A stretch of DNA of 64,000 nucleotides, taken from positions 14,176,524-14,240,523 of the forward strand of contig OX637343.1 of the NCBI GenBank assembly GCA_951799405.1, read 5' to 3'. Of the stretch, positions 1-13,400 are shown piece by piece. The first letter of the stretch is position 1. Every line of letters starts with the position of its first letter. Under the pieces are notes generated by a model. That model was not told where the DNA came from. It saw only the letters and a list, made by a program, of their open reading frames with translations, and made no database searches. The position numbers and the translations under genes were made by a program. This DNA is from Agapetus fuscipes. Taxonomy: Eukaryota > Arthropoda > Insecta > Trichoptera > Glossosomatidae.

Positions 1-235
1 AGTCAAACCGAAACAAAAGCGACGATTTCACAAGAAGCCTCATGACGCACCTGTTTCCAGGATCACACCATGCCCCTCTGTGGTGATAGAGTGGAGCCTC
101 CGACTGAGCGAGGCGGGTGTTAGGAGGAAACCCCAACTGTGTGGAGTTATGCACGAAGCACCTTTGAGGGGACTATAGTCACGAAAAGGCGCTATAGATA
201 AATTTAGCATTTCATTTCATTTCAATCAAGTATTG
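1..235 (+). mobile_element. LINE 3' UTR with (CATTT)n tail
   Basis: A non-coding stretch ends in GAAAAGGCGCTATAGATAAA and then CATTT repeats, like the terminus at 40000-40035. It is probably the 3' end of an L2/CR1-like copy whose body lies left of the window. Confidence 0.5.
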
Positions 236-325
236 TGTTAATAAAAAAGATGTCTACGCTATTGTCAAGTGGATGGTGGCACTCAAATTAGCATTTTTTA
301 AATTAGGACAAGTTTGAGTTCCATC

Positions 326-400
326 GTGCCCTATTGATGATAGCTTTGACCCCGGTTTGAAAGATGTCATTGGGTAATTAATTATTGTCAATTTAATTTA
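326..400 (+). repeat. SINE-C fragment
   Basis: TTTGACCCCGGTTTGAAAGA and GTCATTGGGTAATTAATTAT match the middle of the family. Confidence 0.5.
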
Positions 401-411
401 AGTTATAATTG

Positions 412-554
412 ATGAATGAGGTCTGCACGTGAATTAACGTGGACAAAATTGTGTCGTCAGGCGGCCAGATTGCTAGGGGAAATGCATAAAATGTAATTGG
501 TTGCTAAGGGCGGCAGTCCCATACAAGACTGACATTTGCTCGCCGAGAAAAATG
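412..554 (+). repeat. D-family dispersed repeat
   Basis: D is my label for a 140-150-bp family: ATGAGGTCTGCACGTGAAT, ATTGTG, GGCCGGGTTGCTAGGG, CCCATACAAG, ending GCCGAGAAAAA. No tRNA-like boxes or clear inverted ends. Confidence 0.7.
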
Positions 555-858
555 TTCAGACCTTATTATGAATTGATGATATTAGTATAGAATGAAAAAA
601 ACAGATTTTACTGACCGTGCAAAAGAGAAGAACGATTTTCTCTACGTTTCGTCGGAGTCATATCCGACGTCCTCAGGAGCGTGTCTCTTCTACAAAGAAG
701 AACCACTAACTGTTGAATTATTGTTGTTTGATCGTGGCCGAAGGTTGTAGGTACTTTTATTAATTTTATGATGATATTAGTAACTTTTTCTGGCCGGGAA
801 AAAATAGGTTAGTGGATGGCGACCCTCTCCAAATTTATTTAAAAATATATACATATGC

Positions 859-1167
859 TTACAATAATAATAACTATACAGTTAAAATTTATTAATCGGA
901 TATTCGACTTATCGAATATTCGACGAACTGTTGTAAGAGAACTTACATTATTCTCGATGTTTCGTTAGCGACGTAGCCAACGTCTTCAGGAGACACCCTC
1001 TCTGCACGACGACTGAGGATGAACTGGTATCGTCGTGCAGAGAGGATGTCTCCTGAAGACGTTAGCTACGTCGCTAACGAAACGTTGAGAATAATGTAAT
1101 TTCCCTTATAACGGTTCGTCTAATATCCAATTAATAAATTTTAGCTGTGTAGTTATTATTATTGTAA
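859..1167. mobile_element. Fold-back MITE
   Basis: Arms 859-1012 and 1031-1167 are inverted copies; the inner 75 bases (GAGACACCCTCTCTGCACGA against TCGTGCAGAGAGGATGTCTC) are nearly perfect. The left arm carries an extra ATCGAATATTCGA. A related GTTTCGTCGGAG/GACGTCCTCAGGAG motif lies at 640-690. Confidence 0.75.
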
Positions 1168-1313
1168 ATATGTCAAACGACCGTAATTCTAACCTAAACC
1201 TAACTATATACATATGTACTTACTATGAAAACAACACCTTTTTAAAAGGCAACTCCAATTATTTCTCCGAATGACATTGCTAAAGTGTTATTGACTATTT
1301 CCTGTATTGCCAG

Positions 1314-1480
1314 GTATGATGAATGGATCAGCATGTCGAGTCCCCGCCTGAGGTTGATGCAGGGCTCGTCCCCATCAATGCCCAACTGTCCTCCTTCATA
1401 TCTGGTGGGCGAGCGCTGTTTGGCCCGATGGTCGGATAACAGGAGATTTCCAGCTACTGTCCGGAAAGTTCTTACAAATG
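1314..1480 (+). CDS. MBD-R2: MBD-R2 exon: end of Tudor 1 and start of Tudor 2
   Basis: The acceptor is TTGCCAG and the donor G|GTAATC. The exon opens with a split Arg codon, then YDEWI and SSPRLR, the usual end of a Tudor/MBT-like fold in PHF20. The second Tudor starts with GERCLARWSDNRRFPATV. A short upstream frame begins with GTG inside the intron, so the exon start is set by the acceptor and not by an initiation codon. Confidence 0.88.
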
Positions 1481-4400
1481 GTAATCAACTAATTATAAAA
1501 TGGTTCATCTCAAGCTATTTTCTTATTCTATATTAGGCGTAGGTCAAAGCCCAAAGGTAATATGATTCTTCCACAGTAATATACGACAGTTGTTTGATGA
1601 ATGTAAAAAAAGTGACAGTTATAATATTGCATCACTCATAGACAAAGTAGAGTAAAGAATCATAATCATAGACAATTAATGCAATATTTGCATCCAATAA
1701 AAAAACAGGTATGGTACTCATATCATGATTGCCATGTGAAAACAAAGCTTTATACTGATAGGTCTATAATCTATAATCTAAGTTGCAAAGATATATTCAT
1801 ATAAAGTTCTCAAATGCATGCCCACAAACAAACACGTGTAGTTCGCGCTTACAAATGCTGAATGTGTACTTACAAATAAAATCCAAACCTCAAATGAACA
1901 TAAGCCCTACAACTTTTGCCGACCTTTCCTGACACAGGGGTGACATAGGCAAAGTGTACCATTTTTTACAGTATAGGTGGTCAGCCTCATACCAACCTAT
2001 AAGTCAAGAAATATATGTAGAAAACAAAAATCCAAAATAGGGAAATTCAAATACCCATTCCAAATTTTGATATTCTTTTATTTTAGGGCTGTCAAATGAC
2101 TTTACTTTTTTTTTTCATTTTTTGTTAGATTACTTCCTGAGATAATAATAAAAATTAGTCACACTGTGTTTTGCGAAAGAAGTTGCATATATTTTACATT
2201 TTGTTTACAGGAAAGTACGAAGTTTTATTCGACGACGGTTTTGCCAAAACTCTTAAGTGGGTTATGATGTCTAAAGTCCGTTCCCAATCGTCGTCTTCTC
2301 CCGAACCCAGTCGCATGGCTGCCGACACATTGTCCCCCCTTCCTTACGGGGCGCGGGGACCTTCAGCCCTCCCGGCTGCTCCTGAACAACTCCCCCCACC
2401 CCCCATCCACAATCACCTGTTTGATCCCAGCCGGGACCATCTGGGAAGTAAGGAGGAACGCCGAGACAAAAAGAGAAAGCTGAACGTCAAAGAACTGTTC
2501 TCTGTGAAGAAGAGTAAACTTGTGGATGAAATGGGAGAGGTGGAAATCAAAAAGAAGAGGAAGTATAAGATGTCCAAAGACCAGAGGATTCGAACTCCTA
2601 AATGTGAGTGTTTTTTTTTTCAAATGTAAATATTGGTTTTGAATTCAATTTGAGGGATTAGATGATGAGGTATCTAAGAAGTATGATTGAGAGAAAACGG
2701 AGTGATAGGGCGAGGAATGATCTTGAAATAGAAAAATGTGGTGTAAGAGAAAGTGTGAAAGTGCAGATGAAAAGAAGTGTATGAAGATGGTTTGAACGTA
2801 TGGAGAGAATGAGTGTCGAAAGACTGGCGGAGAAAGAATATATTGCAAGTATGGATGGATGTTGTAGTAGAGGAAGACCATAACAGGCACCCAATTTAAG
2901 AAATAGCGAATGAATGGGATATCCAAAGTCATAATAAAAGAAAAGCTTTTATGAAAAAGATTCTGACTTGGATGATTTGAATAAAAGTATACAAGGACCA
3001 AAATAAATGGTAGTTGATCTGGGTCTTTCTCTGCCACAACAGCCATTCATTCTTGCAACAGATGTCATGATTTTTTAAAACTATATTAGTATAATGAACT
3101 GTAATGTCCGAATCTTTAACCTTCAATTTAGTTATAGTTCTAAATGCCTTTGGTATTATTTTAGTGTCTGGTTTAGTGTTCAATGAACGCACCGCTTTGC
3201 CATCATTTCATGTAACAAAAATTGGCATTGCCTTTCAGTAAAATTGGAAATCAAGCGTGAAGTTGATTGTATAAATGCGGCCATCGCCAAGCAGCAGACC
3301 CTGGAACCACTGCTGGAGATCAGACCCGACTCTTCAGACGCTGAACTGCTGAAGCACGAGTGGAGCTGTAGGTGGGAGAATGGTCAGCCAGTCGGAGTTG
3401 TCACGCAGTCTGCTGCAGAAGCCAAGGTTCAGAAAAAAAAATGTCATGGAGATAAATAAATAAGATCTTAGTGTCCTAGAAATAATATACTTCCACTTTT
3501 ACAGTACGCAACGCAACTAAGCCATACATATAGCGTAACTTCTTGCCTGCGTTATCCCAGAAGGGGTCGCATGTTGCGATTCGGGACCTATTTATTTTTA
3601 CGGGTAAGGGAACCAGCCTCACATCAACCACTTTCAGTTGAAGAAAAGAGAACCAGCTCCCGGGGGGCTGGCTCTCATTTCTTGTAAAGGCTGAGTACAC
3701 CTTGCCGGTATTTATTTTGGGTTTGAAATAAACACCGACACTGGAAATCGTTTCTGACACCCTCAGTGGGGATTGAACCCTTGCTTTTGGCATGGAATGC
3801 AAGCATTCTACCAACTTAGTGATCGGCTGGACTTTTTACGAGCTTGGTCGTTGCTACAAATTGCTAATTTTCAAGCAAAACCCAGTTGCTGTAAGGCTGG
3901 ATGTACCTTTTTATGACCGGTCTTTGGTAAAGGTTTATGAATTTTGCAACCCAGCGAAAAGCAAATTATAAAATATAAATGGTATATTTTTTGTGCTCCA
4001 TCGGGATTCAATCCCACAACCTTACATTCACGAGTCCAAAGTGTTGCCACTGGACTACGAACCGGTCTCAGTAAAGTGTAATGTAATGTATTCAGTGCAA
4101 ATAAGCCTTACATTGTTTCTGGGTTACCCTACTGGGTTTCCAGAGAAATAACTAATTGTTTTTATAGGATGGTGATGTATCAAATCGCTTGGAGCGCATC
4201 TCAGTCCAGGTTGGAGATCACCGCCTGCCTGCTGGTTGGACCAAACATCTGACGAGGCGCTGTGTGGGGCATTCTGCTGGGAAATGGGATGTTGTACTTG
4301 TGTGGTGAGTACTGCACTGTAAAAGCTTCAAGCTTGTCTAAATATTTCAGTATGATAACCTAATGTCGAAGTTTGTTTCAAAGTTGTTGAATTTTTGAAA

Positions 4401-7400
4401 TGCCAATCATTAATTCCAATTCCTAATGTATTAAATGTGTTTAATTGATACTACTACGTTTTTTTACTTTCTTCGGCTCACAAGCCTTGAAGACTCAGGT
4501 CCTCCCGCACCACAATCCTCCAGGACTCTCTGTCTTGTGTTGCTTCCCTCCATGGTCCCCTCACTTCCAGAACTTTGGTGTGTTTAATTGATACAATTTT
4601 GAATTCTCTAACTTCTTCACAGGCTGAATGTTCTTGGATAGTAGTTTCTAACTTTATCATTTACTAGCAGTACCCGGCGTGTTTCACTACGCCATTTGGG
4701 CATGTGGTATCAATTTTTTTCTACAGATAAAAGAGGAAACAACAGGATCAAAAAAAAAAGTGTGCTAATCGGAATCAAGCTTCACACAATTTATCTCTAG
4801 GTTAATCTTCACGTTTTCTAAAAAAAAAGGTCTAGGTACAACTGTTAAGCAGCAGAGCCAAGCATAGGGAAAATCGATTGCGGTGCTCCATTTATATTTA
4901 AGATAAAAAAATCGGCTATGTAACGTCACTCATCTAATCTATTCTAAGTTGCATGGATATAATTGTTACATTTGGAATTCACATTAAGTGCATGCCCACA
5001 AGCAGACACGTATAAGTTCACACTTGCACATTCTGCGTGTGAACCTACAACATAAAAACCCAAATCTCAAATGAACATACACCCTGCAACTCTTTGCTGA
5101 CCTTCCCTGAAACAGGGGTGACATTGGCAGAGTGAACCATTTTCTATTTATAGTTGGTCAGATGCATATTGACCTATACTAATCTAATCTAATCTAATCT
5201 AAGCTGCAAAGATATATATCATTTAAGATTCATACTAAATGCATTCCCACAAGCAGATATGTATAATTTCGCGCTAACACATGCCGCATGTGGACCTACA
5301 ATATAAAAACCCAATCTCAAATGAACATAAGCCTTGCAACTCTTGCCGTCCTTCCCTGAAACAGGGGTGACATTGGCAAAGTGAACCAATTTTTATATTA
5401 TGGGTGGTCAGCCGCATAACAACCTATAAGTCAAGGAACGAGAAAAGAATATAAAGAAAAGAATATAAACAATACATTAAATTTTATAATCATACAATTA
5501 AAGAACTAATCTATAAAATTCACTATACTCTTTGAGCAAAGTGAAGAAATAAATGTATTCCAAACAATCAGGAATATTTTTCAATGTAACCGCACTGTGA
5601 AACGTATGCAGTTGGGGAAAATGCTTCATACAATATGATGCACTTAAGTGTTTTTTCAACTATCTCCATGAAAGTGTTTAATTTATGTTGAATTTTTGAC
5701 TCCCTGTCCTGTCTTTATCCCGGCCAAGTGAATTCACATTTTTTCCCCACATTTAAAATGTGCTCTATCCATTATTTCAATAAGTGAAAGTTTTAGGTAG
5801 TGCACACGGAACATTTTCTATTGACAACAAAATTGTAAGTCGCACGGCCGGGTTAGGTAAAAGGCAAACATTTTGTTTATCTTGGTTGCTTTGGACCATT
5901 GTCACATAGAAGAAAGACGTTTAACCGCCGAGAAAAACACGATCTTTAAATTTGTGGTGAGTATATAATTTTACAGAAATGCGTTTTTTGAAAAAACAAC
6001 TATATTATGTATATTTTAATTAAAAGTATGTTTCAATAAAAGGTTTTCATAATAATAATATATTTCAATATGGTCTTCTAGTTGTGACCTACGAACTTTT
6101 GTTTATCGTATTTTTTATAAGTGCGGGATATAAAAGCTTTCTTACATTTCTAAAATTCAACTTGGAATACTTGAATAACATTTTTTAATTTGTAACTTTT
6201 GTCTAGGCCAGGGGTCGGCAACCTTTTGAGTCGGAAGAGCCAAAAATTACAATTTACAAATTTCAAAGTTTTTCCTTGACTTATAGGTTGGTATGAGGCT
6301 AACCACCCATACTGTAAAAAATGGTTCACTTTGCCAATGTCACCCCTGTTTCAGGGAAGGTCGGCAAGAGTTGCAGGGCTTATGTTCATTGAAGATTGGG
6401 TTTTTATATTGTAGTTGGGGGGAGGGTGGGGGGTGAAAAGCGAGTACAAGTAGCGGAGAGATCGTTAATCGATTCAGAACGATTTAGTTTTTTTCGATCA
6501 GAAGTATAATTCTGTGTTTTTTTTATATTTGCGTATGAAGCTAAAGAGCCGTAACTTCACACCCAAAGAGCCGCATGTGGCTGGTGAGCCGCAGGTTGCT
6601 TACCCCTAACCAAACCGATATCGATCCACCATATTTGTAAAAAGTCCGGTCTATAGCTTAGTTGGTAGAGTAACTGCATTCCATGCCGAGATCTCGAGTT
6701 AGAATCCCACTGAAGTTGTCAGAAATTATTTCTCGTTTCAGTGTTTATTTCTAACCCAAAATAAAATACCGGCAAGGCTTACTCAGCCTTCATAAGAAAT
6801 GAGTGTCAAGCCACTCAGGAGCTGAATAACATCCATTTCAAGTTAAGTAAAGTGGGTAAAGTTAAGTAAAATTTTCCCAACTTTTTTTTTTTCCCCATTT
6901 TTAGGTTAGGTTAGGTTTTTCCCGACTTTTGGGGAAAAAAAAATTTCCCCACTTTTGGGGAAATTTTCCCAACTTTTTTTTTTTCCCCATTTTTAGGTTA
7001 GGTTAGGTTTTTCCCGACTTTTGGGGAAAAAATAATTTCCCCACTTTTGGGGAAATTTCCCAACTTTTTTTTTTTTTTCCCATTTTTAGGTTAGGTTAGG
7101 TTAGGTTAGGTTTTTCCCGACTTTTGGGGGAAAAAAAATTCCCCACTTTTGGGGAAATTTCCCAACTTTTTTTTTTTTCCCATTTTTAGGTTAGGTTAGG
7201 TTAGGTTTTTCCCGACTTTTGGGGAAAAAATAATTTCCCCACTTTTGGGGAAATTTCCCAACTTTTTTTTTTTTTTTCCCATTTTTAGGTTAGGTTAGGT
7301 TTTTCCCGACTTTTGGGAAAAAATAATTTCCCCACTTTTGGGGAAATTTCCCAACTTTTTTTTTTTTTTTCCCATTTTTAGGTTAGGTTAGGTTTTTCCC

Positions 7401-10400
7401 GACTTTTGGGAAAAAAAAAATTTCCCCACTTTTGGGGAAATTTTCCCAACTTTTTTTTTTTCCCCATTTTTAGGTTAGGTTAGGTTTTTCCCGACTTTTG
7501 GGGAAAAAAAATTTTCCCAACTTTTTTTTTTTTTTCCCAGATTTGAAAGTGGGAACCATGCGCAGGGGGATAAGTGGGAACAATGCGCAGGGGGAAATTT
7601 CCCAACTTTTTTTTTTTTTCCCATTTTTAGGTTAGGTTAGGTTAGGTTAGGTTTTTCCCGACTTTTGGGGAAAAAAAAAATTCCCCACTTTTGGGGAAAT
7701 TTCCCAACTTTTTTTTTTTTTTCCCATTTTTAGGCGTAAAGTAAAAGTTACTGGGTTGTTCATTTTAGATTTGGATTTTAAATTATGAGTGGGTACACAT
7801 GCAGCATTTGTAAGCGTGAACTTACATGTGTCTACTTGTGAGCATGCATTTTATATGAATCTTTAATGTAAATGTATATTTGCAACTAAGATTATGTATT
7901 GTAGTTGAATATAATGGTCTTCTTCTATTGGGTGGTTTCAAAATTTACCGACCTCGTTGCTGAAATATCGAGAATTGAGAACCACTGTTTATTTGATCAC
8001 CATCAAACTTCACAGGATTCGTTCTAAGAATATGTTACATGTTTCCTGAAAATTTCGTCAAAATCGGATGAGCGGTTTATGAGTCTATAGGGGACATACA
8101 TACATACATACATACATACATACATACATACATACATACATACATACATACATACATACATACATACATACACACATCCTTCTTTATAGATATAGATATA
8201 GAGTAACACAAAATTTAAATTCCAGTCCTCACAATCGTCGCTATAGATCCCGTGCAGAGATGCGTCAGCGTATGACAGAGCCAGACGCTGCCGGCCTGCA
8301 GCCTTACATAGACTGCCTGATGGACTTCAGCGTTCACCGCAAGCTGGCTCGCCGCCTCGGCTGGGATAACAGTGAGCCTCAAGCCACCCCGAGGAGGCCT
8401 AAATCATCAGCTGCAGCTCTGGCTGTCATAACACCAGCGGTGATTACATCTAAACCTCTCAAGGTAAACTGTACATCATATTGTTACGAATTATGAAATC
8501 AAAGTACCTAAGCGCACCTTTACATGATAGTGTGTATAGAACAATCTGGGAGTAGTCCATGATGGTGGTTATGCTTAGACCGGCATTCTGGTGTGAGCGA
8601 GAAATCAAAGAATGATCTAGAATATGCGAGAAAGATCCCTTTTGTACCTATATATAGGGACTGCAATGGTAGGGAGAGCGATAAGTCGCTCCAAGCATTT
8701 TGCCATGAAGAACAATAAACAGAAATTATCAATTATTGTAAATTGTGGACCAAACCATGTAAAATAATGTCTATTAAAATAAATAATGGCAGTTTTATTA
8801 ACACTATGTATGCGGGCATTTTCCCGCCAGATGGCGGCGTAGAGTAGGTGTTTTTTGAAATTTTCACCTTTTCGTTTTATTTATTTTTTTAAATTTTTTT
8901 GAAATTTTTGCCACATTTTTACAAGTTTCCCGCGCCCTACCGCTAGGTGCGACGAAACGAGTTTACACGTCTCCCGCACGTTACTATAAAAAGGTGTATG
9001 ACGAGTTAACTAGCTTCCTGCAAACAATGTGTTAAAAGAGAACCCCAACTAAAATCGTAACAATATAATAGAAGCAATGTACCAATACTCCGAGTATTAA
9101 ACTTTATGTTCTAAACTCAAGTAAAGTGTTTTTATCAAACTTTTGTGGAAAGTAAAATGTTCATTAGACACTATTTTAATTTCTGTATATTTTTACTTAA
9201 AACACTATTGTTAAGTTTAAACGCAAAGTTTTATACTTGTGATACAGTTGTGGTAATTCATGCACTAAATTTTATTTGTACTAAGATTTGTGTAGTATTA
9301 AAAAATAAGTCAACTTGTAAACTGGACATGACTTTGACACAACAATCACTTTTTTCGGGCTATGTAGGCGTGGTCTGGTTGATTCTTTCCGGGCAGTTGC
9401 GCCCATTGCTCCGATGGGCATTATCAGCGGTTGGCTAGTTGCTGTGATCTTCTTACAGGATCTGCTGTTCTGAGTACAGCAATGAGCGAAACTGTCCGGA
9501 GAGAATCAACCAGACCACGGCTACATAGCCCAAAAAAAGTGATTGTTGTGTCAACAAGAACCGGCCGTGAAAGCTTCAATGGACATGACTTGTTGTAAAA
9601 AGTCATATGTCTTTTTTATATATATATATATATATATCAGGCTTATTTATTTTTAATTGCACATGATAAGAGAGCGCCGTTTTTGTGTGTGTCACACCTC
9701 AAGGGCCCTCTCCGATCACGGATAAGACTTTTTGAAAAGGTGCGTCTTAAGAGCTCCGCGAAATATGCCCATAGATTTGGAGTTCTTCACTCCGGGTGGC
9801 AGTCTGTTCCACTCCACCGGACCCGCAACACAGAAAGCACGGTCTCCAAAATTTGTACGGATCTGACGGTGCGGCTGAACCAAATTGATCGCACCATCGC
9901 CCGCAGATCTGAGTGTCTGCCTCCTCACACCCATCTCAACAGGCGAAATCATGTCAGTCAGATAAGGTGGAGCCACGCCATTGATGGCTTTATATACCAT
10001 CAGACAAACACGGTAGACCACCCTCTCCGGGAAACGAAGCCAGTGTAGTTTTTTTAACAGCGGAGTGATGTGAGCGAATTTGGATATCCCGAATATGAGC
10101 CTTGCTGCTGAATTTAACACGGATTGAAAGCGGTTGAAATGCTTCTTTGGCTGCCCACTATAAAGCGTTGAGCAATAATCAATCCGAGACATCACAAACG
10201 CACTCACCAGGGTCTTAACCGCATCTGACGGAAGACACTTTCTAGTAGAGGTCAATCTATTTTTAGAGTCTTTGAATGCAATTTTTTCTACATGGATGGA
10301 CAGTAACTGTCATAAACATCTTAATCACTAATTGTATTGTATTTTTTAAGGTGGAGATTCCTAAGGAAGAAATCATTCTTGAAAAAGTAACTGAGCAACC

Positions 10401-13400
10401 TCCTACAGACATTCTTCAAACAACTTCACCAGTTCCTGCCGTACCAGCTGCATTACCACCTCAACCACCACCCTTGGAAGATGGATATGGTAAAATCTTT
10501 AGAGAAATTAACATATTATAATGTTCTCCAAACAATTGTTCAACTTCCTTATAAAATATGTGTATTTTTTTCAGTGTATGTGGGTTCATTGAAGGTACAA
10601 ATCATAGAAAACTTACTGCGTTGTCCCAAAGAAGGCTGCTTCAAAAATTTCAGAAAAGACAACCTGCTGCAAATGCACGTGAAGCATTACCACCCAGATA
10701 TGTGCCAGTTCCTGGGTGATGCACCCAACGTGGCGGATCTGGCTTACGCAAGAACCAAAGTAGAACAAGTGCCGTCACCCAAACATAAAAGTGGGGATTC
10801 GGTGGAGCGACCAGCGAGGACAAAGGAAAAGAAACATAATGTAAGCTTGATCTCTCCCAAAATTGTTGAACAAGATGCAGATAAAGTTAATACTGATCGA
10901 CCAGAAACACCGGTGCAATTAAGAGAACCGAAAGTAGAGCCTGTGACTCCGAAAAAGACGGTGTTGAACAATTTGGACGAGTTGGAAGCTTCGCCGAAAT
11001 TGAGAAATGCTTTGTTAGATTTTGATGGTTCAAAGCCAGAGATTGGTGCAGAAAAAATGGAATTACAAGCAGTCAAGTTGGAAGATGTAAAGAACAAGAA
11101 TATAACTCCCAAGATTGAACACAATATCAAACCAGACAGTCCTATACCATTCCTGAAAGTAGAAAAACTTGATATCAAAAATAACAAGCTCTCAAAGAAC
11201 TCGGAAGGGTTGTTTAAATCCAAATCTTCAGGATCTAAAAAATCTAAAGATGCTGCAAGATTGAAATCTGTTGCGAAAATTTCTGGTGTTGAAGATGGTA
11301 AAACATCTAGAAGTCAGTCGCCGATTGTTAAAATTGAGACCATGGATCTGAATGCATTTGACAGCCAAAAGGCTAAAGAACCGGTGATTCCTAAATTGGG
11401 GTTAGGCTCACTCTTGGTGTCGCATAGGGAGAAGAAAATGAAAAGAAAGATACACATGGATAGACAGAGAATCGACAAGAAGAAATCAAAGCCACGTAAT
11501 GATAGCTGGAATGTGTTTACGCCTGAACATGATGAGACGAGATCAAGCTTTGGCACTCCGGAGCATATTCAAGGGCATGGAAGTCTAGTCGAACAAATGG
11601 AAATGGGAATCAAGTCAGATGAACCACAGACACCTAGTAAAGATGAAAGCAACCATTCATCTACTGTCACTATAGAAAGTAAGTGCTATTTGAAATAATG
11701 AAATTTGAATAGATGTGTTATTAAAATCAAGTTTTAATTTAAATCATTTTTCTTCCAGCTGGTGAAAGAGTAAAAATTGTACATATGAAACGGGAGGAGA
11801 TTATCAACTGCCACTGCAGGTATGCTTAATTCAATATATTGTTTATATTATTGTGTATCAATGTGGCTGGCGATGTTTTTAAACCTATTTATGTTTTTGT
11901 AGATTTGGCGAAGAAGATGGTTTGATGATACAGTGTGAACTCTGCCTGTGTTGGCAGCACGCAATCTGCCATGGAATTCAAAGGGAAGCTGAGGTATTTA
12001 TTTTCACTACTACAGGATTTGACTTGTATTTTTGCAAATGAGAGACAACAGGGAAAAGTAAATGGATGGAGGCTGAGAAAATAATGGCTCGAGAAAGTAC
12101 ATATGAAGAAAGTGGCTCATTTCTACTAAGATATATAAAAAAGTGATTAGTCCGAATGAACTGGATCCAAAAACAAGAGTTTTAGTTACAGGCAGCCGAG
12201 TCACATCACATTGCTTCCCCCCGATTTAAATGTGCCAAGTTAATTCTATCAGAGGCGACTCATACATTGCATAATATTTTCATTTAACCCTGTTCCCCCG
12301 TATATAAAACATTGTGTAACTCCTCTCGATTGCGTAAATTAAAAAAGAAGTATGAAAACTAAATCACTCACTATGAGTGCTGTCGTATATTTAATACATC
12401 TTCAATTTATGCAATCAAGGGGAGTTGATGTAAATGTTTTATACTCAGGGTACTATTCCTACATAATTATTTTTTTGTTTTCCAAATTTTAAAATTGTTC
12501 TAGGTGCCGGAGAAGTACGTCTGCTTAATCTGTCAGCAGCCCGACAGGGGCCGTCGTTCCCAGAGGCATTTGCAGTCGCAAGAATGGCTGTACGAGGGGC
12601 GCCTACCCCGCGGGGCCCTACCCCCTCAGCCAGGAGACGCCAGGCGAGCGGCCTTGCTGAGAAAGAGCCACGAGCTGTCGGCCAACTTGCTGCAGCTGGC
12701 CACTTTCATGCACTCCCTGCGGTACAAGATGGAGGTGGCAGAGTGAGTCTAAAGATATTTGTTTGAATAATCGCTTTGCAGCTCTGTCAAAAAAGTGTCT
12801 CAGTATCTATGGGTAGTAGTCGGGTGCACAGATATTTTATGTGTTCTTTAATAATTTAATTAATACGTTCAATTATCAAAATTTAACTTAAGACTAAAGT
12901 CTTGTTTGAGTTGCAGTACAATTGATACTACTTGCCAAAGTTATTTGTTTCGTAAATTTCAATAAGTTTAAAAATCATTGACCATGAGGTGTTGTTCTCT
13001 TTTTATACCTTGTTTTGCAGGAGGGTGAAAGAATATTGTAGATCTAGATTTTCCCTGCTTTAAGGTGATCACCGTGAAAAGGAATGTATTTACAAGTATT
13101 ATCACAATGTAAAATAACTTTTCATGTTATACTGATTTTACATTTTAGGAAAAAAGACCACCCAAAATTATACCTATGGGCCAAACCTTGGGAAGACAAT
13201 CCTGTTGATGAAGTAAAACCAGAAATATATAGCAAAAAACAACAAAATGGTGTCAAAAGGGAAGAGGCTGCACAAAATGAGATGATGATGATAGATGAAA
13301 ACATTGTAGTACCTGAAGCAACCAATGATGAAATTACAATTGATGAAATCAAACTTGAAATGGTTGAACAGGATGGAAACGATGTACCGAAGTGTGACAA

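Noticed and set aside
6871..7733. Chromosome end
   Set aside because: TTAGG units are few per repeat, interrupted, and flanked by MBD-R2 exons on both sides, so the site is interstitial.
6871..8200. CRISPR-like array
   Set aside because: Repeats in the window are eukaryotic minisatellites and dispersed elements; no regular repeat-spacer structure exists.
8024..8209. 61-residue frame of repeated CMYV
   Set aside because: It is the translation of the CATA microsatellite.
10744..11223. Minus-strand frame opposite the large MBD-R2 exon
   Set aside because: Antisense shadow of the Lys/Glu-rich exon; gives Phe/Ser/Leu-rich sequence without a domain.
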